Shown: positions 6,852-12,860 of the stretch, piece by piece
Position numbering within the stretch: the first letter of the stretch is position 1
Layout of the letters: each line of letters starts with the position of its first letter
From: an uncultured Collinsella sp.
GTDB lineage: Bacteria; Actinomycetota; Coriobacteriia; Coriobacteriales; Coriobacteriaceae
Assembly: GCA_900556705.1 (NCBI GenBank)
Contig: USPT01000007.1
Span: 1 to 15,931 of the forward strand
Length of the DNA stretch: 15,931 bases
Direction of reading: 5' to 3'
Position numbers and translations under genes: made by a program
Notes under the pieces: generated by a model
What the model saw: the letters and a program-made list of their open reading frames with translations, nothing else
What the model was told of the DNA's origin: nothing
Databases searched by the model: none

Positions 6852-7730
6852 ATGCTTTCAGACACCGCCGCACCCGCAGAGGAGCTTCAGGACAAACTCG
6901 CAGCACTCGAGCAGCTGCTTTTGGCATACGGACGCGTCGCCATCGGCTTTTCCGGCGGCGTCGATAGCAGCTTTTTGGCCGCCGTGTGTGCTCGCATCAT
7001 GCCCGCCAACACGCTTCTCGTCCACCTCACCACGCCGCTCATCGGTACGCCCGAACAGGCTTCGTTTGAGCGGTCCGTTGATGGACAAGCCAATGAGGGG
7101 CCGCATTTTAAGCTCCCCGTGCTCAATCTTTCGGTGGATCAGTTGCAGCTCCCCCGAGTAGCCTGCAACGATGCCAATCGCTGCTACCACTGCAAGCACG
7201 CCGGCTTTACCGCCATCGTCAACCACGCCAAGTCGCTCGGCTTTCCCACCGTCATCGATGGCAGCAACGCGAGCGACCGCGGCGATTACCGTCCCGGCAT
7301 GCGCGCCGCCGAAGAGCTCGGCGTACGCTCCCCTCTCATGGAGGTCGGCTTTACCAAGGACGAAGAGCGCGAGCTGCTGCGCGCATGGGGCTATCCCGTT
7401 TGGAACCTGCCCGCCGGCGCCTGCCTCGCCACGCGCGTCCCCACGGGCGAGGAGCTTACGCGCGAAAAGGTTGATTTAATCCGCGCCTGCGAGGATTACC
7501 TGCACGATCTTGACCTGGCGCAGGTGCGTGCGCGCTTGGTCGGCGGCTGCATGCATATCGAGGCCGCACCCGCAGATGTCGCCAAGATTGCCACCCTCGG
7601 CGGTGCCGCCGTCGACGACAAGGGCAAGACCCCGCTGCCCGCCGTTATCGAGTCCGCGCTGCGCGAGCTGGGCTGCGACCATATCTCCCCCGAGGTCACC
7701 CCCTACATTCACGGTGCCATGAATCAGTAA
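6852..7730 (+). CDS. larE: LarE-type ATP-dependent sacrificial sulfur transferase
   Basis: LarE adenylates and then sulfurates the pyridinium cofactor precursor during synthesis of the nickel-pincer nucleotide used by lactate racemase LarA and related enzymes. The 292-residue protein has the PP-loop SGGVDSS (34-40) for ATP, and C191 in PAGACLATR lines up with the cysteine that LarE of Lactobacillus plantarum gives up as sulfur donor. The extra pair C111 and C114 (RCYHCK), with C191, resembles LarE members reported to hold a 4Fe-4S cluster, in which sulfur delivery would be catalytic instead of sacrificial (inference). The start at 6852 has AAGGA seven bases upstream. No larA, larB or larC is nearby, so the partners must be elsewhere. 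A terminator follows at once. Other PP-loop sulfurtransferases are a weaker alternative. Confidence 0.85.
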   Translation: MLSDTAAPAEELQDKLAALEQLLLAYGRVAIGFSGGVDSSFLAAVCARIMPANTLLVHLTTPLIGTPEQASFERSVDGQANEGPHFKLPVLNLSVDQLQLPRVACNDANRCYHCKHAGFTAIVNHAKSLGFPTVIDGSNASDRGDYRPGMRAAEELGVRSPLMEVGFTKDEERELLRAWGYPVWNLPAGACLATRVPTGEELTREKVDLIRACEDYLHDLDLAQVRARLVGGCMHIEAAPADVAKIATLGGAAVDDKGKTPLPAVIESALRELGCDHISPEVTPYIHGAMNQ

Positions 7731-7757
7731 CCTGTCAATAAGGGACAGGTTTGTTTT
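7730..7757 (+). terminator. Intrinsic terminator of the LarE-type gene
   Basis: ACCTGTC (7730-7736) and GACAGGT (7744-7750) form a 7-bp stem overlapping the stop codon's last base, followed by TTGTTTT. It is built from the first copy of the 41-bp repeat. Confidence 0.6.
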
Positions 7758-7771
7758 GGCAGGTTTTATCT
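7731..7771 (+). repeat. 41-bp direct repeat, copy 1
   Basis: It differs at three positions from 8208-8248. It contains the core AGGGACAGGTTT and the tail TTTTGGCAGGTTTTATCT. In this copy the first arm is changed to CCTGTCAATA, which pairs with GACAGG instead of the distal TTTTGGCAGG. Confidence 0.75.
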
Positions 7772-7794
7772 TGTGAAAATATCGCGAGGCAGTC

Positions 7795-7837
7795 GCCCCT
7801 CTAGCACCCATCAAACTTCGAGAGACGATAGAGGGGC
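7795..7837. other. Stem-loop in the 7731-8260 non-coding stretch
   Basis: GCCCCTCTA (7795-7803) and TAGAGGGGC (7829-7837) form a perfect 9-bp stem with a 25-base loop. It lies just beyond the stop of the decayed minus-strand winged-helix fragment and may be the relic of that gene's terminator. Confidence 0.4.
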
Positions 7838-7850
7838 AATTCGGCTGCAT

Positions 7851-7973
7851 CTACTTCTTCCGATAGCGGCGGTTGCGGCTCGTCGACGAACCCATTACTT
7901 CGATGAGTCCTTTATCCGCCATTCTTGGCAGATGGTAGCGGACGGACGAATTTTGGCATTCCGTCTCTCTAAA
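7851..7973 (-). pseudogene. Degenerate C-terminus of a winged-helix protein (gene remnant)
   Basis: On the minus strand about 40 codons are open to a TAG at 7853-7851. The last 30 read SSVRYHLPRMADKGLIEVMG followed by a basic tail ending RRYRKK. The run SVRYHLPRMADKGLIE has the form of the recognition helix and wing of a winged-helix domain like those at the C-termini of Fic-type and AlbA_2/ATP-binding proteins. A stop codon lies just upstream in this frame, and no start or full domain can be found. The likely reading is the tail of a larger gene whose front has been lost or scrambled; the adjoining TTAGAGAGA cluster could be the decayed linker of the same gene. The family assignment is by eye. 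Confidence 0.45.
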
Positions 7974-8134
7974 ACAATAGATTTATCTCTCTAACTTTAG
8001 AGAGATAAGCGCCTTGTTTTAGAGAAGACATTTAGAGAGATGTATCGAATTCGCTGTTAGATTGCCCAATGTTATCTCTTTAACTAGCTTTCTCTTTAGA
8101 GAGACATTTAGAGAGACGAGCGCAATCTCTCTAA
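7964..8134. repeat. Cluster of TTAGAGAGA/TCTCTCTAA motifs in both orientations
   Basis: Within 171 bp, the nonamer TTAGAGAGA or its complement occurs exactly at 7964, 7986, 7997, 8032, 8096, 8108 and 8126, with near matches at 8018 and 8074. Two units at 8095-8116 are in direct tandem (TTTAGAGAGAC repeated at 12-bp spacing), and two form a perfect palindrome (7983-8008). The stretch is AT-rich beside its neighbours and has no supported ORF. It is either an array of protein-binding sites or an eroded minisatellite. Confidence 0.7.
7983..8008. promoter_or_regulatory. Perfect 12-bp palindrome (possible operator or cruciform site)
   Basis: TTATCTCTCTAA, then CT, then TTAGAGAGATAA: 24 of 24 arm positions pair. 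A 2-base spacer is too tight for an ordinary RNA hairpin loop, which favours a dimeric protein site or a DNA-level structure. Function is unknown. Confidence 0.5.
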
Positions 8135-8207
8135 TCAAGGGCTCCACTCTTTAAGGTGCACACTTCCTAACCGTGCCCTAAGTTGCGGTGAAATAACTCA
8201 CGATTAG

Positions 8208-8248
8208 CCTGCCAAAAAGGGACAGGTTTATTTTGGCAGGTTTTATCT
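8208..8248 (+). repeat. 41-bp direct repeat, copy 2
   Basis: It matches 7731-7771 at 38 of 41 positions. In this copy CCTGCCAAAA (8208-8217) and TTTTGGCAGG (8231-8240) form a perfect 10-bp inverted repeat, followed by TTTTATCT, so it also reads as a plus-strand terminator. Copies 1 and 2 are 477 bp apart and bracket the decayed segment. Confidence 0.75.
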
Positions 8249-8262
8249 GGGGAAACGCAAAT

Positions 8263-8295
8263 AGGGCCGTGACACCCATACGGCGTCGCGGCCCT
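8263..8295 (-). terminator. Terminator at the end of the PTS/transketolase operon
   Basis: AGGGCCGTGAC (8263-8273) and GTCGCGGCCCT (8285-8295) form an 11-bp stem with one wobble. On the minus strand it is followed by ATTTGCGTTT, and on the plus strand by TTTCC. It lies 42 bases past the EIIA stop codon and probably works in both directions. Confidence 0.75.
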
Positions 8296-8337
8296 TTTCC
8301 TTGGAGAAGGATCAATTGATTGAACGGGATGACCGTT

Positions 8338-8790
8338 CTAGTCTTCGAGTCCGCTATTGATGAGCTCCGCAATCTCAACGGGATCGGTGCTCGCGCGCAC
8401 CTTGTCACGGAAGCCGGCGTCCATCAGCATCACGGCAGCCTTGGAGAGCAGACGCAGGTGCGTAGTTCCGGCCTCGCCGGCGGGCACGTACAGCGCGAGC
8501 GCAACATCGACGGGCACCCCATCGAAGCTCGGCCATTCAACGGGTTCGGTCAGTTTAAGCACGGCAACGCCCGGCGTGTGGATCGCGTCGCTTTTGGCAT
8601 GCGGAACGGCAAAACCGGCGACAAGGCCGGTCTCGGCCTCGTTCTCGCGAGCAATGAAGGCGGCCTCTACGGCAGATGCGTCATCGGCAAAGCCGAGCTC
8701 GATGGCCCGCTCGGACAAATAATGTAGGGCGTCCTCGCGCGAGGCGGCGGTATACCCGATTGTCACTTGGTTGGCAGATACAAATCCCAT
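8338..8790 (-). CDS. PTS fructose-type EIIA component
   Basis: A 150-residue cytoplasmic phosphocarrier that takes phosphate from HPr and passes it to EIIB. The active-site histidine is H64 in GFAVPHAKSDAI, the usual environment in the fructose/mannitol EIIA family; length is also typical. It is the last gene of the operon, 11 bp after the transketolase C-half, and almost certainly serves the EIIBC encoded by the first gene, which has no EIIA domain. Having EIIA and EIIBC at opposite ends of a six-gene unit is unusual and puts the sugar enzymes between them. Nitrogen-type EIIA (PtsN) is a possible alternative but unlikely beside a matching EIIBC. Confidence 0.9.
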   Translation of the reverse strand: MGFVSANQVTIGYTAASREDALHYLSERAIELGFADDASAVEAAFIARENEAETGLVAGFAVPHAKSDAIHTPGVAVLKLTEPVEWPSFDGVPVDVALALYVPAGEAGTTHLRLLSKAAVMLMDAGFRDKVRASTDPVEIAELINSGLED

Positions 8791-8801
8791 GGAAACCTTC
8801 C

Positions 8802-9740
8802 TTACAACACGGACCTGACCGCAGCTTCGATGCCGTCGGCGTCCAAACCGTACTTGTGCAGCAAATCGACCGCAGGGCCGGACTCGCCATACACATCGCG
8901 CACGCCGACGCGACGCATCGGCACCGGATGCTGCTCCGCGAGCACCGAGGCCACGGCCTCGCCAAGACCACCGATAATCGAATGCTCCTCGGCAGTGACC
9001 ACGCGACCGGTCTTCTTGGCGCTGGCAACCACCAGGCGCTCATCAAGCGGCTTGATCGTGTGCATATTGATGACCTCGGCATCGATACCATCGGCAGCGA
9101 GCGCCTCGGCAGCCTCAAGCGCCTCGGCGACCATAAGGCCACAAGCGATGATGGTCACATCGGACCCCTCGCGCACGACCACGCCGCGACCAATCTTGAA
9201 CTCATAGTCCTCGTGATCGTTGATGACCGGTGTTGCCAGGCGGCCGAAGCGCATGTAAACCGGGCCCTCAAACTCATAGGCGGCGCGCACGCAAGCGCGA
9301 GCCTCGATGTCATCGGCGGGAACGATTACCGTCATACCCGGGATCGTGCGCATGAGCGCGATGTCCTCGCAGCACTGATGCGTGGCGCCGTCTTCACCGA
9401 CCGAGATACCCGCATGCGTGGCACCGATTTTGACGTTGAGGTGCGGATAGCCAATGGAATTACGCACTTGTTCGTACGCACGGCCGGCGGCGAACATGGC
9501 AAAGGTGCTCGCAAAGGCGACGTGGCCCGTGGTCGCAATGCCGGCGGCGAGCCCCATCAAGTTGCTCTCGGCAATGCCGGCATCGTAGAAGCGCTCAGGG
9601 TGCGCAGCCTTAAACTTACCCGTCTGCGTAGCGGCAGCCAGGTCGGCATCGAGCACTATAAAGTCATCGTGCTCATTGCCCAGCTCGACGAGCGCCTCGC
9701 CGTAGCTTACGCGCGTGGCGACTTTTTTGACCTCTGCCAT
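8802..9740 (-). CDS. Transketolase, C-terminal subunit (pyrimidine-binding plus C-terminal domains)
   Basis: Half of a split thiamine-diphosphate enzyme that moves two-carbon ketol units between sugar phosphates. The 312 residues hold the pyrimidine-binding domain (about 5-165), with the glutamate that activates the cofactor in DAGIAESNLMG (E58) and the GATHAGISVGEDGATHQ loop, then the C-terminal domain (about 185-312). Its ATG overlaps the stop of the N-half gene by one base (TAATG), so the two are translationally coupled and probably made in equal amounts. Split transketolases of this form are common, and the same fold is used by apulose-4-phosphate and sulfosugar transketolases, so the acceptor or donor sugar is not fixed by sequence. 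Confidence 0.9.
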   Translation of the reverse strand: MAEVKKVATRVSYGEALVELGNEHDDFIVLDADLAAATQTGKFKAAHPERFYDAGIAESNLMGLAAGIATTGHVAFASTFAMFAAGRAYEQVRNSIGYPHLNVKIGATHAGISVGEDGATHQCCEDIALMRTIPGMTVIVPADDIEARACVRAAYEFEGPVYMRFGRLATPVINDHEDYEFKIGRGVVVREGSDVTIIACGLMVAEALEAAEALAADGIDAEVINMHTIKPLDERLVVASAKKTGRVVTAEEHSIIGGLGEAVASVLAEQHPVPMRRVGVRDVYGESGPAVDLLHKYGLDADGIEAAVRSVL

Positions 9741-10570
9741 TAGAGCTCCTCTCCTGCTGCCGCGAGCTCGGCCATGGCCTGCTCAAACTGTTCATCGTTG
9801 GGCGCCTTGCCATGCCAGCCAACCTGGTTCTCCATAAAGGAGACGCCTTTGCCCTTCACCGTCTCGGCGATGATAGCGACGGGCACGCCGGTCACCTCAC
9901 GAGCCTCAGCGAAAGCCGCCTCAATCTGCGCCATGTCGTTACCGTCGGCGAGCTCGATCACATGCCACTTAAAGGCGCGGAACTTGTCAGCGAGCGGCAT
10001 GGCCGAGTTGACCTCATCGATCGTGCCGTCAATCTGCAAGCCGTTGTGGTCGACGACGGCAACAAGATTGTCGAGTGCATGGTTGCCGGCGAACATGGCC
10101 GCCTCCCACACCTGGCCTTCCTCGCACTCACCGTCGCCCAGCAACGTGTAGACACGGTAGCCGTCGCCCCAGTGCTTAGCGGCAAGCGCCATTCCAACTG
10201 CAGCAGAGATGCCCTGACCGAGCGATCCGGTGGACATATCGATGCCAGGGGCGTCGTTCATGTTGGGATGGCCCTGCAGTCGGCTGCCAATATGGCGGAA
10301 CGTCTCGAGCTCTTCGACGGGAAAATAGCCGCGATTTGCCAACACCGAATACAGGCCCGGCGCCGCGTGACCCTTGGAGAGCACAAAGCGATCGCGATCG
10401 GCCTTGTGAGGGTCGGCAGGATCGATATTCATTTCCTCAAAGTACAGATACGTCATGATGTCGGCAGCACCGAGCGATCCACCCGGGTGTCCCGACTTGG
10501 CCGCGTGAACCGCAGTCACGACACCCTTCCTGACCTCATTGGCGACCTTCGCCAGCTCCTGGTTGGTCAT
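9740..10570 (-). CDS. Transketolase, N-terminal subunit (diphosphate-binding domain)
   Basis: A 276-residue partner of the C-half. It carries GHPGG (27-31), where a histidine contacts the sugar, and the thiamine-diphosphate/Mg2+ motif starting GDGECEEG (145-152) and closing at N176 in DHNG. The C-terminal segment KGKGVSFMENQVGWHG is also typical. The ATG at 10570 has GAGGA seven bases upstream; an upstream in-frame start at 10630 would run through a stem-loop in the spacer and is rejected. With the transaldolase just before it, the pair can interconvert hexose, pentose, tetrose and triose phosphates. An actinobacterium would normally also carry a full-length housekeeping transketolase elsewhere, which would make this pair pathway-specific (inference). 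Confidence 0.9.
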   Translation of the reverse strand: MTNQELAKVANEVRKGVVTAVHAAKSGHPGGSLGAADIMTYLYFEEMNIDPADPHKADRDRFVLSKGHAAPGLYSVLANRGYFPVEELETFRHIGSRLQGHPNMNDAPGIDMSTGSLGQGISAAVGMALAAKHWGDGYRVYTLLGDGECEEGQVWEAAMFAGNHALDNLVAVVDHNGLQIDGTIDEVNSAMPLADKFRAFKWHVIELADGNDMAQIEAAFAEAREVTGVPVAIIAETVKGKGVSFMENQVGWHGKAPNDEQFEQAMAELAAAGEEL

Positions 10571-10593
10571 ACGAATTCCTCTCTTGAGAACAA

Positions 10594-10622
10594 CCCCGGC
10601 ACCGGATGACGCGATGCCGGGG
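10594..10622 (-). other. Stem-loop in the transaldolase-transketolase spacer
   Basis: CCCCGGCA (10594-10601) and TGCCGGGG (10615-10622) form a perfect 8-bp stem just past the transaldolase stop on the operon transcript. It is followed on the minus strand by TTGTTCTC. Possibly a weak attenuator or mRNA-stability element. Confidence 0.5.
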
Positions 10623-10633
10623 CAATCCACTCG

Positions 10634-11317
10634 TTAAGCCTGAGCGACGACCTTCTGCCAGTCAGCCTCAAAAGAGGCGAGGCCCTGGTCGGTCAGCGGA
10701 TGATGCAGGCACTTCTTGAGAGCGGCCATGGGCACGGTCGCAATATCGGCACCGAGTAGCGCGGCCTGGGTCACGTGGTTGGGCGTACGAACCGAGGCGG
10801 TGATGATCTCGACGGTGTCGTCGACGTTCTTGCCCGTCCAGTCGTAGTTCTTAATGCAGGTCACGACGTTGTCGAGCTGCGAGATACCGTCCTCGGCGAT
10901 GTCGTCGAAACGACCGACAAACGGGCTGATGTAGCGAGCACCGGCGTTGGCGGCCATAAGGGCCTGCGTCGGCGAGAAGACGAGCGTCATGTTGACGCGC
11001 ACGCCAGCATCGGCCAGCGCACGGCAGGCGGCAAGGCCGGCCTCGCACACGGGAAGCTTGACCACGATGTTGGGGGCGAGGGCGGCAAGGCGCTTGCCCT
11101 CCTCGATCATACCCTCGGCAGTGGTCGCGGTAGACTCGGCGGACACGGGCAGGCCCTCGCAGAGCTCGGCAATCTTGAGCATATGCGGCTCAAAGTCGGC
11201 AAGCTTGCCGCCGGTCTTGGCGTACAGGGACGGGTTGGTGGTAACACCGGCCAGGCAGCCCCAGCTCTTGGCCTCGGCAATCTCGTCCAGATTGGCGGTA
11301 TCGATAAAGAACTTCAT
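10634..11317 (-). CDS. Transaldolase (small FSA/TalC-type family)
   Basis: A 227-residue single-domain aldolase of the family that includes TalC and fructose-6-phosphate aldolase (FSA), usually a decamer in the cytoplasm. The Schiff-base lysine is K87 in VVKLP, with D6 (FIDTAN) and N28 (TTNPS) also in place. By eye, E61 (SAESTATT) and F133 (SPFVGRF) stand where E. coli FsaA has Q59 and Y131. True transaldolases carry Glu and Phe at these places, so transaldolase activity on sedoheptulose 7-phosphate or fructose 6-phosphate is favoured over FSA. The ATG at 11317 has AAGGGG six bases upstream; a TTG at 11332 contains that ribosome binding site and is rejected. It sits between the GatZ-like gene and the transketolase. 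Confidence 0.88.
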   Translation of the reverse strand: MKFFIDTANLDEIAEAKSWGCLAGVTTNPSLYAKTGGKLADFEPHMLKIAELCEGLPVSAESTATTAEGMIEEGKRLAALAPNIVVKLPVCEAGLAACRALADAGVRVNMTLVFSPTQALMAANAGARYISPFVGRFDDIAEDGISQLDNVVTCIKNYDWTGKNVDDTVEIITASVRTPNHVTQAALLGADIATVPMAALKKCLHHPLTDQGLASFEADWQKVVAQA

Positions 11318-11353
11318 GGTGAACCCCTTCAAAGGAAGCTAAAACTCAAAAGA

Positions 11354-11384
11354 ATGGGACAAAGGGACTGCCCCTTTGTCCCAT
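11354..11384 (-). terminator. Intercistronic intrinsic terminator/attenuator before the transaldolase gene
   Basis: ATGGGACAAAGGG (11354-11366) and its exact complement (11372-11384) form a 13-bp perfect stem with a 5-base loop. On the minus strand it is followed by TTCTTTTGAGTTTT. It looks like a working terminator but lies inside the operon, 37 bases before the transaldolase ATG, so partial read-through would be needed. No clear promoter is seen between it and the ATG. Confidence 0.6.
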
Positions 11385-11386
11385 GT

Positions 11387-11422
11387 GCCGGGCCTGCAGC
11401 TGGGACATGCCCCAGGCCCGGC
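11387..11422 (-). other. GC-rich stem-loop next to the intercistronic terminator
   Basis: GCCGGGCCTG (11387-11396) and CAGGCCCGGC (11413-11422) form a perfect 10-bp stem 19 bases past the GatZ-like gene's stop, two bases from the 13-bp stem. An alternative inner pairing, CTGGG with CCCAG (11400-11404 and 11411-11415), competes with it. Confidence 0.55.
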
Positions 11423-11441
11423 GTCGCGTAGGAAAAGCTAC

Positions 11442-12716
11442 TTACTCGGCAAGAGCGGCCTCGATGCGGGTCGTGACGCCCTTGAGGTTAAGACCGACGA
11501 CGTACTGCTTGATCGGGCGCTTGATGTGCTCGATGACAAAGCGCTTGCCGTCGATGTCCTGAGCGGCGAGGTTGCGGTAGAGCTTCTCGACCTGCTCCTT
11601 GACCTCGGGATCGTTGAACGCATAGTGACCGGAGACATCCAGGATCTTCAGGCTGAGCTCATCGTCGGCAAGAATGTCGTCGACCTGCAGGTTGACGTCG
11701 TCGCCAGTCATCCACTTGCGCCAGCGCTCGGTCTTGATAGCCTTGACCAGCAGGGTGTGATACAGGTCGGAGGGGTCATCGCACAGACCGTTGTCGACCA
11801 GGATCTGCTCGGTGGCGCAGAGCTTGAGGTAGGCGCGGGTCTCCTCGGTGCCATACTGCGGAGCAACGTTGGAGGCGGTCACGTGTGCCGGGATGTGCTC
11901 GAGCAGCGTCGCGTCGTCCAGATAGTCGGCGTTGTGCTCCTTCAGGCCCACGCCGTAGCGCTTAGCCATGTCGGCGAGCTCGCGGGCATTCTTGAAGTTG
12001 TAATGGCCGACCTGCTCGGTCCAACGGGTGAGCGTACCGGTCTGGCCGACGATAAAGGTGGGCATGGGGCAGCCGCGCTTCTCGAGCTCGGGCTGCAGCT
12101 GAGAAATGAACTCCTCGTACTTATCGGTAGAGGTCAAGCCGCCATTGGTCTCCTCGGTACCGACCTCATAGGCAACCTCGGGCAGGTTATGCTCGCGACG
12201 GTACTGCTCAAGGTAGTCGATAAGATCGATCGTGCGGCGAAGCACCACGTCGAGCGGAATAACCTTGCCGATCTGATAGGGGTCCTTGGTGGGGTCGACC
12301 ATCAGCAGGTCAAAGCCCGCCTCCATGTCGGCGACGAAGGACTTGCGGGCGAGCTCCATGGCCTCGTCCTCGGGCAGGTGGGCGTTACGCTCCTCGTCGC
12401 GCTGCCACGGACCGCCGTGATCTCGGCACAGGTAGTACGGACCGGTGTAACCCACCTCGTCGGCGACCTTCTTGATGTCGGCGGCAAAGCGCGTCTGGTC
12501 CCAACCGTTGACGTAGCCGGCGCCCATCTCGTCCATATCGACCTGGTTGCGGCTAGCAATAAACATGGGCGGGAAATCCTCGTCCTTGGCAAGCTCGAAC
12601 ACGGCCTGAATCAGGTTGGGGCTCATGGGGCCAATGCCGACCATGGTTGCGTGATCGCCGCTATCCTGCAGCTTGAGCATGCCCTGAACGGCCTGACGGA
12701 TGGTGAGGTTGGACAT
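11442..12716 (-). CDS. GatZ/KbaZ-family protein (tagatose-bisphosphate aldolase non-catalytic subunit family), possible sugar-phosphate 4-epimerase
   Basis: A 424-residue TIM-barrel protein matching GatZ/KbaZ in length (about 420-426) and signature stretches: ASRNQVD (54-60, GatZ-like SNQV), CRDHGGP (97-103, matching GDHLGP) and VDPTKD (140-145). In enterics this subunit supports the catalytic GatY/KbaY aldolase, but no such gene is in this complete-looking operon. Members of the family have been shown or used as epimerases acting at C4 (tagaturonate epimerase UxaE; fructose/tagatose 6-phosphate epimerases), so a stand-alone epimerase converting an imported ketose phosphate into the fructose series is plausible (inference). 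The ATG at 12716 has AAGGAG seven bases upstream. It is second in the operon, after EIIBC and before the transaldolase. Confidence 0.82.
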   Translation of the reverse strand: MSNLTIRQAVQGMLKLQDSGDHATMVGIGPMSPNLIQAVFELAKDEDFPPMFIASRNQVDMDEMGAGYVNGWDQTRFAADIKKVADEVGYTGPYYLCRDHGGPWQRDEERNAHLPEDEAMELARKSFVADMEAGFDLLMVDPTKDPYQIGKVIPLDVVLRRTIDLIDYLEQYRREHNLPEVAYEVGTEETNGGLTSTDKYEEFISQLQPELEKRGCPMPTFIVGQTGTLTRWTEQVGHYNFKNARELADMAKRYGVGLKEHNADYLDDATLLEHIPAHVTASNVAPQYGTEETRAYLKLCATEQILVDNGLCDDPSDLYHTLLVKAIKTERWRKWMTGDDVNLQVDDILADDELSLKILDVSGHYAFNDPEVKEQVEKLYRNLAAQDIDGKRFVIEHIKRPIKQYVVGLNLKGVTTRIEAALAE

Positions 12717-12785
12717 TTTGTTCTCCTTCTCCAGAGGATTTTTGACAAAAGTTCCCTGGGACCCAGATGTGGGCCCTATCAGTAC

Positions 12786-12846
12786 GGATGGATTTTGTTG
12801 TGTAGGGGCGGTTGTGCGGAGTCAAATCCATCCCTCCGCACAACCG
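12786..12846 (-). promoter_or_regulatory. Interleaved double stem in the EIIBC-gatZ-like spacer
   Basis: Two perfect inverted repeats are interleaved. GGATGGATTT (12786-12795) pairs with AAATCCATCC (12824-12833), and a 13-base arm at 12809-12821 (CGGTTGTGCGGAG) pairs with 12834-12846. The 10-base arm fills most of the loop of the 13-bp hairpin. The two stems therefore compete or form a pseudoknot. No T-tract follows on the minus strand. It lies in the 144-bp gap between the membrane component and the first enzyme. Confidence 0.6.
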
Positions 12847-12860
12847 GAGTCCTTAAAGGT

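Noticed and set aside
7773..7994. A 73-codon plus-strand frame in the larE-EIIA gap
   Set aside because: It has no good ribosome binding site, runs into the TCTCTCTAA repeat cluster, and is antisense to the more convincing winged-helix remnant.
7964..8134. CRISPR array
   Set aside because: The repeat units are only about 9-12 bp, occur in both orientations and have irregular spacing; no cas genes are present.
7731..8248. Insertion sequence or integrated element bounded by the 41-bp repeats
   Set aside because: The repeats are direct and terminator-like, there is no transposase or integrase, and no target-site duplication can be seen.
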